A stretch of DNA of 64,000 nucleotides from Persicaria tinctoria (Eukaryota > Streptophyta > Magnoliopsida > Caryophyllales > Polygonaceae), in NCBI GenBank assembly GCA_037127255.1, contig JBANSL010000012.1, positions 38,245,115 through 38,309,114 on the forward strand, written 5' to 3'. Shown here piece after piece: positions 56,345-64,000 of this stretch. The number at the start of each line of letters is the position of its first letter. Position 1 is the first letter of the stretch. The position numbers and the translations under genes were made by a program. The notes below the pieces were generated by a model. It made no database searches and was not told the origin of the DNA. It worked only from the letters and a program-made list of their open reading frames with translations.

Positions 56345-56464
56345 ACGCAGTGAGAGAGATGGAGACAGAAAGAGAGATCAAGGCGGCGGTGGAGGCGGTG
56401 GCGGCCAGGGAGGCGGGTATTATCCGAATGAAAACCTTAACAATTATTACTTTTCATTTAATTA

Positions 56465-56712
56465 GACCCTAAATCATTCAACTCCACAACCTTAACACTT
56501 CAATTTTTTCAGTTAACATTACATAACCCTCGGAAACCATAAACCCTATACCTTAAACCCTAAAGCCTAAAGCCTAAACCCTAGACCCTAAATCCTTCAA
56601 CTCCACAACCTAAACACTTCAATTTTTTCATTTAACATTACAAAACCCTCGAAAACCATAAACCCTATATCCTAAACCCTAAACCCTAAACGCGAAACCC
56701 TAACTAGGGTTT
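56465..56712. repeat. Interstitial telomere-like CCCTAAA repeats in a duplicated ~120-bp unit
   Basis: Degenerate CCCTAAA heptamers occur in two blocks (about 56535-56592 and 56660-56705). Each is preceded by the same spacer (TTCAACTCCACAACC and CACTTCAATTTTTTCA). The whole is a tandem duplication of about 120 bases. Confidence 0.8.
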
Positions 56713-56956
56713 GCACGTCCTTAACAACGTGCATGCACGTCCGGAAGGACGTGCAATATTTGCACGTTGTGGACGTGCAAGTGTTTGCTAGTGGAAGTGC
56801 ACAGTCCCAGACTTGTAGGACGTGCATGATCCTTAATCGTTATTTGCGGTGTATCTATCAACGCCCTAATTTTTTTAAAGTGTTAATTAATTGAAAAGTC
56901 TTGCACGTTAATTGCATTCTTATGGGGTGATTATTTTCTTTTCCTAATAAACTATT

Positions 56957-57265
56957 ATAATATATTATTTTATTTTTAAAACACGTTTATATCAACAAAA
57001 TTATTTAAATAAATATTCTACTTTACAACGATGAAACATTTTCATATTCTTAAAAATTAACATTATTTCGTACAAAGAATTTCAATTTGTCTTTGATTTC
57101 AAGATTTAAGTTTTTGTTACTAGATGTCATTTATTGTCAAAAAAAAAGCTTCTTCTACTAAAGAGGAATCAATTATCTTATTAGCCTATTACAATATATA
57201 TAATTTTATTTTCACAATACGCTTATATCATCAAAATTATTTAAATAAATATTCTAATTTGCAAC
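56957..57265. repeat. AT-rich direct repeat (two copies of about 70 bases)
   Basis: TATCAACAAAATTATTTAAATAAATATTCTA at about 56990-57022 recurs as TATCATCAAAATTATTTAAA and onward at about 57226-57258, with similar flanks. Confidence 0.6.
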
Positions 57266-57390
57266 TTAATGATGAGCTGTTTTTATAGAATTTTTTTTCA
57301 AAATATTCACAAAAAAATAAATAGTTACGAAAATATTCACTGTTTTAAACATTTTACAAAAATATTCAATTTTTGCAGGGTCGTTAGAAG

Positions 57391-57748
57391 AACGCGGCTT
57401 CAAACTGCGTGTTATGTGTAAGATGTGAAATTTGATTGGTGTCCGGGAGGAGGTTTGAAAACTGCCAAAGAAACGCGGCCTGAAACCGCGTTTCTTGCTC
57501 AGCTTTCCACCTGGCCACACAGTCGACGGTGAGAGCTGATGTGGCACAGAGAAACGCAGTTTCAAACTGCGTTTCTCTATCTGATTTCAGAGCAAAAGCA
57601 AAGATTCCCCTAGTTGATTTGATGACACCACTAAAACGCGGCCTGAGGCCGCGTTTTATGACCAATTTTATTCTGAAACTGATTCTCCCCTAATGTTAGG
57701 TGGAATCTCTGTAACCCTAAGTAAAAATGCGGTTTGATCTTGCATTTT
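57391..57748. repeat. Row of five short hairpins spaced about 80 bp
   Basis: Imperfect palindromes of the form AAACGCGG...CCGCGTTT occur at about 57391-57412, 57471-57494, 57551-57575, 57633-57659 and 57722-57747. Start-to-start spacing is about 80, 80, 82 and 89 bases. The stems alternate between GCGG and GCAG versions. The DNA between stems is not obviously repeated. The array ends about 80 bases before the first possible start codon of the MULE pseudogene. Confidence 0.75.
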
Positions 57749-57830
57749 TAGGTTGATCAAATTATTGAAGCTTCGTTGCCCCTTGTTCATCTTCTTCCTT
57801 TACTAGTTTCCATCTCCAAACGCTCTCAAA

Positions 57831-60040
57831 ATGTTATCCAATATCCACGTTATCTCATATTTAGTTAAGGTAAGTTATTGTTTTTATTATAATTTCTCGC
57901 AGTTATTTCGATGATATATGTATTTGCTATCGTCATTGAGAAATTTGAGGATTGATTATATAATTTTTTTTTGTTGATGGCATATACATGTTTGGATTAC
58001 GAAGTTTTTAGCATGAATGAATTTATGGAAATATAGTTTTTAGCATGAATGAGTTGATTGCATATACAAGATTGATTATATAATTTCTCGAAGTTAGTTT
58101 ATTGTTGATGGCATATACAAGTTTGGATTACATATACAAGTTTGGATTACGTAATTTCATTGAAATATGAATGAGTTTATGAAATTTTGTAGTTACTATC
58201 GAAAGTAATTGGAAATTTGATGTTATGTTGACAAGATTAGTGAGAGCATTTAACATTTGTAATAAACTAACTTTTTTCATTAATAACGTAGGATGGATGA
58301 GCTTAACAACATTTCTGAGCTAAATGAGATATACGTTGATGCTCTTGGGGTTGATCACGAAGACGACTTCGACGAGTCTAAGAAGGACGATGAAGCAACT
58401 AGGGAGGTGGCGATTGAGGATGAGTCCATTAATTCTAATTGGAATATTGTGGAATCTGATCCAATGATAATAAATTCTTGGCAAGAATTAAATTCGCACG
58501 CATAAGAAGATGATGGAAGACAGTTTTTTCGCGGGCAACTATTCAACTCACTTGGCGAGTTGAAATGTGAGTTGTCGGAGTATTCTGTTAAAATGAGGAA
58601 GCCATATCGTAAAAAAAAAAAAAGGCGAGTCCAGCTTCGTACACGGTCGTCTGTGATAGGAAAGACAGTTGTGGGTGCCCGTGGAGATTGTTTGCTCGTC
58701 GTTTATACAGAACTGTTGAATTGTGGACAGTTGTCAATTATAGTGGGCCTCATGCGCCTAACTGTGCATCCGACGTTTTACAGCTAGATAATCTCAATGT
58801 CACCTCAAATTTCATTAGGGGTGAGATTCTCGGGTTCCTCCGCAAAGATCAAGAGACGAAGTCAAGCACCATAATCGAGCATCTACAGAAAAAGGTATGG
58901 GATTTGTGTGTCCTACATGAGATCCTGGAGGGAAAAATAAAAAGCTATAGTAGAGCTTTTTGGTGATTAGGAGGAGTCGTACACGGAGTTTCCTAGGTTC
59001 ATGGCTGCACTCCAAGCTACAAACTCGGGAACAGTAATTGAATAGTGTCATCTATATTCTCCAAACCCACAAGGGAAGATATTCGGTCGTGTGTTCTGGG
59101 CTTTTGCACCGTCTATTGCCGGGATCGCATATTGGTATCATCTGGATTCTCCAAACGCAGGCATCTTGAAGACCATGGAGGAGTTGCCTAGATGGAGTGC
59201 GCCGAATGCACATCATAGGATATGCATCCGACACTTGAAATCAAACATGAATTCCATGTTCCGTGACCATAAGGTCAAATACATGGTAGGCTGGACTACT
59301 CACCAGTTGACGACAATTGGGTTCGAGAAGGGATGTTACGCCATCCAACAGATGAATGTCGAGGCTTGGGAGTACCTAGCTCAGATAGAGCCAGAGAAGT
59401 GGTCAATGGCTAAGGAATGGGGGCGAGGTATGATGTCCTGACGACGAACTTATCTGAGTCTTTCAATGGTGTGCTAAAGGGTGGAAGGAGCCTTCCGCTC
59501 ACATTACTCGTGCATCATACTTTTTACAAAGTCAACAGTTATTTCGTGAGGAGGCGAGGCGAAGCCGCTCAACACATTTCTCTAGGTTTCCCACTGATAT
59601 AAGCTACCGATAAGAAGATTGGGTTACTTCTCACTGCTGGGTTGAATGCACATGTTGTTTCATTAGATTTGCATAATGGAATCTTTAAGGTGATTTTGAA
59701 CCCAAGGGGGTCGCAAGGTAGGCGAAGTGGGAGGTCATACACAATGAACTTGCGACGTAAAACATGTACATGTGCCAGTTGGAAATTGTTGAAGATTCCT
59801 TGTGCTCACGTATTGGCTGTTTGTAGAGACCAGAGCATCTCATATGTTCCACTTGTGGACGAGTACTTGAAAGCACAGGCATACTAGGCAGCTCGACTTT
59901 TCTACGTGTTGGTGAGCCTTTCAATTGGACAGAAGTGGGAGGCCGTCGCTTGGTTGCTGATCAAACACGTTTGCGTGATGTTAGGCGTACTCCCTCACGT
60001 AGAATTAGGAATGAGATGGATGTAGGGGTCCCAGGTCAAG
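57831..60040 (+). pseudogene. Mutator-like (MULE) transposase, catalytic core deleted
   Basis: A possible first exon starts at 57831 with a GTAAGT donor near 57870 and an acceptor TAACGTAG near 58292, before MDELNNISELNEIYVDALGV. Acidic N-terminal sequence is followed by MULE blocks: NLNVTSNFIRGEILGFLRKD, FPRFMAALQATNSG-like text near 59000 and IFGRVFWAFAPSIAGIAYW. The text then jumps directly to AGILKTMEE, so the DDE region with SIDGTHLYGKY-type motifs is absent. LSESFNGVLKGGRSLPLTLL and a SWIM zinc finger (CTCASWKLLKIPCAHVLAVC, 59766-59825) follow. There are several stops and frameshifts. It ends where an LTR has inserted. Confidence 0.8.
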
Positions 60041-60908
60041 TGTGTTGGTTTATCAATGAATTGATAAACCAAACAACTACTAGTATAGCGATGAAGTCCG
60101 GAATCGAACCCATAGAGAGAAGCAGATTACTATCAATATCCCTAACAAAGACTCTTATAAAAAAAACAATTAATTTGGACAAAGTCATGATGAAGGATTC
60201 GTAGAGATACAATCACCTTATTCAATATCACTAAAGAATAGCATTAAGGACTCATATAATTAGACCAATTGGCATATCGATTCAATGTAATTAGAGACAA
60301 ATAGGCACAAACCAACATCAGTCCTAATCGACATGTATCAATATAGATGAATCAAAATCATCTTACTACAAAGACAAAGAAATATCACTACATCAATACC
60401 TTCATTTGCTATCAAGAAAACAACAACGAATTCATAGCTAAGATGTAGTTCATAACATGGTGATCAATCATAGAAAGGAACAAAAATATAATCAATAAGC
60501 ATAAGATGATAAATATGAATATGAATAATTAAATAGAATCAAATCCTCATAATCCAAACAACCATGTCTTCGCACTCGCTGGAAACAGCATCACGACGGG
60601 CGCCACCTAAAGCACGGCGCGCGCCCCCTTTGCAATGACAGATTCCTTCTTCCCTTTGATGTTGTGCTCCCTTGCTCCTCTCTAGCCTCTTCCTCGGCCT
60701 TCATATGCTCCAAAACATGTCTCTTAAACTCTTGCAAGATCCCTTCTAAGGTCGGAATGTAACTCTGTAGAATAAACACTAAAATGGCGTAGATTCCGAG
60801 CTCGAATACTTCACAAGCAGTATATGAAACTAGAATAAAATATATGGAAATTCCTATCTAAATGCAATAAGAAATACCTATAATGCCTATATGAAATACG
60901 TATTATCA
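60041..60908 (-). repeat. LTR of element H (Athila/Tat-like, 3' LTR of a minus-strand element)
   Basis: Plus orientation begins TGTGTTGGTTTATCAATGAA and ends ATACGTATTATCA. The minus strand near the left end (GGGTTCGATTCCGGACTTCA, then CTATACTAGTAGTTG) is Athila/Tat U5-type sequence. The DNA right of it holds the polypurine tract. TCAAG (60036-60040) would be the left target duplication. The partner LTR is not in the window. Confidence 0.75.
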
Positions 60909-61649
60909 AATCCCCCCCCCCCCCACACTTAACTCTTGTTTGTCCTTAAGCAACCATAGGACAAAAATATCATCTATGCATCCCACGGGAGATTCTTTCA
61001 CAATTTTACTCATCAAAAGCAACATCATCAATAGTGAAAATATAATCAAGGCATATAAACATCATAACATGTATATATGGGATCAAGTTGCTTGCATGCT
61101 CAAAAATCCAACCTCACCAAGGATAATGTGTATCTCTCACTCTCATGTGTTTAGGCTTTAATCATAACACTCATCTCAATTCCATATACAAGCATCAAAT
61201 CAAATATTGACATTTATATCACAAAATCTTAATTGGATACGCCAATGCAAAAATAAGAACATTAAGAGAACTTTCGCTCAATGGAAACCTTCATAGAAGA
61301 TTCCATCCGACGGGGTTGTAATGGGGCTTGTTAAGAAACATAAGGGCAATGAATTGTATTTGGTCATGTGGTGCTATAAATTTCGGGAAAATAAGATTCC
61401 AACAACTTCCAACATAACACAAACCAACTCAATAGTACTCAAGCTCACATAAACACAACATCTCAAAATATAACAATAACTCCAAATTCCTCATAAATCA
61501 AAACTCTCAAAATATATCAATAAACTCATAACTCTTCAAAAATCATTAATCTCATCACCATCTCATCATCTCATACTCATACTCATGTATCTACAACACC
61601 CCATCAATCTAACTTTCAACCAACAAAAATCCAACTCTTTCTCACTATG
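60909..61649 (-). other. Polypurine tract and 3' interior of element H
   Basis: The minus strand next to the LTR reads AAGTGTGG followed by a long G run (poly-C at about 60911-60923 on plus), an expanded polypurine tract. The following text (ACTCTTGTTTGTCCTTAAGC) resembles the start of the same region in B and C (CTTGCTTGTCCCCAAGC). It is AT-rich and noncoding. It is cut off at 61649 by the LTR of element G. Confidence 0.65.
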
Positions 61650-62621
61650 TGATGCGGGTCAAGATGGCCTTCTATTGGTCAAACGATGATCTTGATCCAG
61701 GCCAGCTCTCAAAACCGATTCGAGGGCTATTGATGGCAAACAATGTCTTCCTCAAGAGGAAGAAGAAGGTGCCACCACGGATTGAAGAAAAGATATTATT
61801 TAATTATTATTTTTCAGTTATTTCCATATGGAATGTCTTATTTTTAGTAATACTTAGTTAGATGAATAAAAGGGAAAATAAAAGTTTATCTCTTCTAGAT
61901 ATTTTCCCTGGCCACTAAGTAGGAATATTTATCTAGGATTATTATTAGGTTTTAATATTTATTTATCTAAGCCAAAACTCTATCTTTTGCAAAGATAGAA
62001 TTGGTATGTTTGTTATTTCAACCATTTTCATCATTCAATAAAATTAGATAGGAAATTTATATTGAGGAATCCTTTTTGGGTAAAAAGGTTCTTCAATTCC
62101 CCCATCCTAAAACATTCACTTTCAAGTTGTCGTTCGATCAATCATCCAAAAAAATATCCAAACACAACCATCATCAATTCACACTTCAAACAGCAAACAA
62201 CAAAGGTTGTAGAAACCGTCACAATTCAGGAAGCCAGATTCGTCGCAGAGAAAAAGGATTCCGTCCCTGTTGCTCGCGCCAGTCGCTGGCAGCGGCCGTA
62301 GCAGGCTTGCTGCACCCGCGGCACATCCAATCAATGACCGTAGTACACCCGCATCATCCATCGCTGCTGTTGCTTCCTTCTGTCACTGTTGCAGTTTGCT
62401 TTGCTGAATTTTTCCAAGTATTTTTCCATCGCTGTTTTACTTGGTTTTTAGTTAGTTTTATTTGTTTATTTTTCGTTTCTTTTGCCATAGTTTGAAACCT
62501 TTAATTGTAATTGATTGTAAACATCGAGAATAGAAAGGAAATTGCAAGATCGGACCATGCACAAGTTGGTGTTCTTGATTCCGAGCCCACATGCGAAGGA
62601 TCGGGGATTCCAAACGTATCA
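61650..62621 (+). repeat. 5' LTR of gypsy element G
   Basis: It begins TGATGCGGGTCAAGATGG and ends ATTCCAAACGTATCA, followed two bases later by a primer site. The LTR end resembles that of element F (ATCCCAAACATATCA on its own strand), so G and F belong to related lineages. A GC-rich patch lies at about 62270-62330. The preceding bases CTATG (61645-61649) would be the target duplication. Confidence 0.65.
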
Positions 62622-62623
62622 AG

Positions 62624-62635
62624 TGATACCAGAGC
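62624..62635 (+). other. Primer-binding site of element G
   Basis: TGATACCAGAGC differs from the initiator-Met primer sequence TGGTATCAGAGC by two transitions. It sits two bases after the LTR, as in F. Confidence 0.6.
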
Positions 62636-62689
62636 CGTAGGTTTCACAAGTTCTTATCTTTTTCTTGATGTTATTAACGATTTGATTCA

Positions 62690-62968
62690 ATGGTTATCAC
62701 TATCCGAGGGGCGATTGGGATGATGATCTCGATCCATGGGTTGCACAACAATTCAACAACACCGACGAGAGTTACAGAAACGAGTTTTGCAACAACAACA
62801 AGCTGTCGAGCGACAACGAGAGGCTGCGCCGCCTTTGGCTTCAACGGCAAGCGGAAATCGAAGATAAGAGATGTCGACAACACCGTCAGATTTGGCTTCT
62901 CCAACAAAGAGGGGTTGAGGAGGCACGGCGACGAGAGGAGGAGGAACGAAGACGAGAGGAAGAGGAAC
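62690..62968 (+). pseudogene. gag: Gag N-terminus of element G, cut by a CACTA insertion
   Basis: The frame starting NGYHYPRGDWDDDLDPWVAQ continues with an unbroken Gln/Arg/Glu-rich helical stretch (LRRLWLQRQAEIEDKRCRQH, then QQRGVEEARRREEE). It ends where the CACTA terminus begins. No ATG lies in this frame nearby; another frame has ATG at 62690 but a less gag-like sequence. Position after the primer site and composition suggest gag. Nothing more can be said. Confidence 0.4.
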
Positions 62969-64000
62969 CACTACTAAAAAAACAGGAAATAGCTACGGAT
63001 TTTTAGCCACGAATGTCAGCCGACGCTGTTTTTGTTGCCAATAAAAATGACATTGGCCACGAGTGTTCTTGACCGTGGCTATTTTCGTGACTGATGGTCA
63101 CCCAAGAATGCGACGTCATCATATTCGTTGCTAATAGCAACGAACACAATGTCCGTGGCTGATTTTATGGTTGAAGAAGTGGATGATAGTAGTGATTAGC
63201 CATGACATTAGCTACGAATGCTTATTTCGTTGCTGTATTTGATGCTGATTTGGCAACAACATCAACCTCGTGGCTAAATCCGTGGCTATTCAGGATAAAA
63301 AATCCGACGATGGAATGGACACAAGGTGAGTGGGCTTGGATCGGTTATTGTAGGCGGGTCGGACATGGGGTGAGTGGGCTTGAATTGTAGCTGAATCCGT
63401 GGCCAACAAAAGAAGAACAAATGTTATGGGCTAGGCATGGATCAACAGCCCATTAGAAATGATCGGCCTAATGACCTTATTAGCCCGTAGAATGAAATGT
63501 GTATTTAGCAACGAGTTATTCCGTGGCTAAATCCGTTGCTATTACGGTAGAGCTCAAATGTTCTTTAATTTATTATGGGCCCAAATATGACTATACTTTC
63601 CCCGATTTGCCCATTGACGGGCCCAAATATGACTATGAATTTTTTTTTTTATAAAAATTATAAGTGTTGAAAAAAACATATATTAACTAATTAATAAATT
63701 TATACCAAAAAAAAACTAATTAATAAATTCTTATGAGAATATTATAATAGCATGTTTTGAGGAAAACTGATATAAGTAACAAATAAATGTTTAATAAAAC
63801 CTTATATTAACTAATAAATTCTTATTAAAATACTATAAGTTTATGTTTTGAAGAAAACCCATATAAGTAAATAATAAAACCATATACTAAGTAATAAATT
63901 CTTATTATAATACTATAAGGTTATGTTTTGAGGAAAACTCATATAAGTATCTAATAAAACCTTATACTAAGTGATGAATTCTTATTATAATATTATAAAG
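62969..64000. mobile_element. End of a CACTA transposon, continues past the window
   Basis: It begins CACTACTAAAAAAACAGGAA, a CACTA-type terminus. A 570-base subterminal zone follows, with many copies, in both orientations, of a TAGC(C/A)ACGAAT / CGTGGCTA / CGTTGCTA motif (62990-63545). Such arrays are the transposase-binding regions of CACTA elements. Further in the DNA is AT-rich. The other end and any transposase lie outside the window, so autonomy is unknown. AAC (62966-62968) is the candidate 3-bp target duplication. Confidence 0.75.
63712..64000. repeat. AT-rich tandem repeat of about 80 bp inside the CACTA element
   Basis: TAATAAATTCTTAT starts units at about 63721, 63812, 63892 and (diverged) 63972. 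Each unit also contains TATGTTTTGAGGAAAACTCA or a close variant and ATATAAGTA. At least three and a half units are present, and the array reaches the window edge. Confidence 0.8.

Larger units (their letters stand above)
55992..56854. mobile_element. Inverted-repeat-bounded segment with ACGTCC palindromes and telomere-like repeats
   Basis: ATACACCGCAAAT (55992-56004) is repeated inverted as ATTTGCGGTGTAT (56842-56854). Within lie long palindromes on CACGTCCTTAAGGACGTG (for example a perfect 26-base one at 56026-56051), related units near 56116-56190 and 56715-56830, a (GA)n run and telomere-type repeats. There is no ORF other than repeat translations. A TA dinucleotide could be the target duplication if the ends are read as CACCGCAAAT. 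I cannot place it in a known superfamily. Confidence 0.5.

Noticed and set aside
56111..56472. Arg/Glu-repeat proteins on the plus strand
   Set aside because: Translations of the (GA)n microsatellite in three frames.
57384..57665. Minus-strand frame of 93 codons with repeated ETQFETAFL-like motifs
   Set aside because: The repeats follow directly from the DNA hairpins. Paired base changes fit DNA or RNA structure better than a protein; reported as a hairpin array.
57391..57748. CRISPR-like array of palindromic repeats with unique spacers
   Set aside because: This is plant nuclear DNA, repeats are imperfect and only five, and there are no cas genes. The resemblance is superficial.

Overview
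This window is plant nuclear DNA, most likely from a eudicot. The evidence is a spliced pectin methylesterase gene of the pollen/PPME1 type, a fragment of a plant eIF3b gene, degenerate CCCTAAA telomere-type repeats, and plant LTR-retrotransposon lineages (Sirevirus-type Ty1/copia, Athila/Tat-type and CRM-like Ty3/gypsy), together with MULE, CACTA and foldback transposons. I cannot name the species.

About four fifths of the window is retrotransposon, much of it nested. At 1-3039 lies the gag end and 5' LTR of a minus-strand Athila/Tat-type element (A), next to a 239-bp foldback MITE. At 3528-16777 is a complete but decayed minus-strand CRM-like gypsy element (F; target-site duplication GACTT), split between gag and protease by a 4.65-kb non-autonomous Athila/Tat relative (B, 8278-12925; duplication AGTCG). 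At 17039-19010 is a solo LTR of the A/B/C family in the opposite orientation.

The least transposon-rich part is about 19-28.4 kb. It holds a foldback CACTA-like MITE, a tRNA-like sequence, five exons of an eIF3b pseudogene (21502-22551, minus), unassigned repeat-like DNA, and one intact five-exon pectin methylesterase gene (26221-27937, minus; 400 residues). Several of that enzyme's catalytic residues are replaced.

From 28413 to 55765 runs a plus-strand Sirevirus-type copia element (E), truncated at its 5' end. It is interrupted by an 18.9-kb Athila/Tat-type element (C, 33459-52370; CAAAT/CACAT). C is itself interrupted by a second, minus-strand Sirevirus (D, 38817-48282; CTTTG) and by an unrelated solo LTR (49013-50469; GGCAC/GGAAC). 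C keeps gag and protease only, and B carries only an unfamiliar ORF of about 260 codons, so both would need proteins made elsewhere. E and D are two copies of one family in inverted orientation, each with gag, pol and an extra 3' env-position ORF.

The right end holds an inverted-repeat-bounded segment with long ACGTCC palindromes and telomere-like repeats (55992-56854), a row of about 80-bp-spaced hairpins (57391-57748), a MULE transposase pseudogene lacking its catalytic core, and a second nest: MULE, then an Athila/Tat LTR (H), then a gypsy 5' LTR and gag start (G), then the end of a CACTA element that leaves the window.

The strangest signal is a palindromic word built on TCGA (GTCGAC, TACTCGACGTCGAGTA and variants), scattered at high density through the LTRs and internal DNA of the A/B/C family. 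It also lies in frame within the ORFs of B and C.
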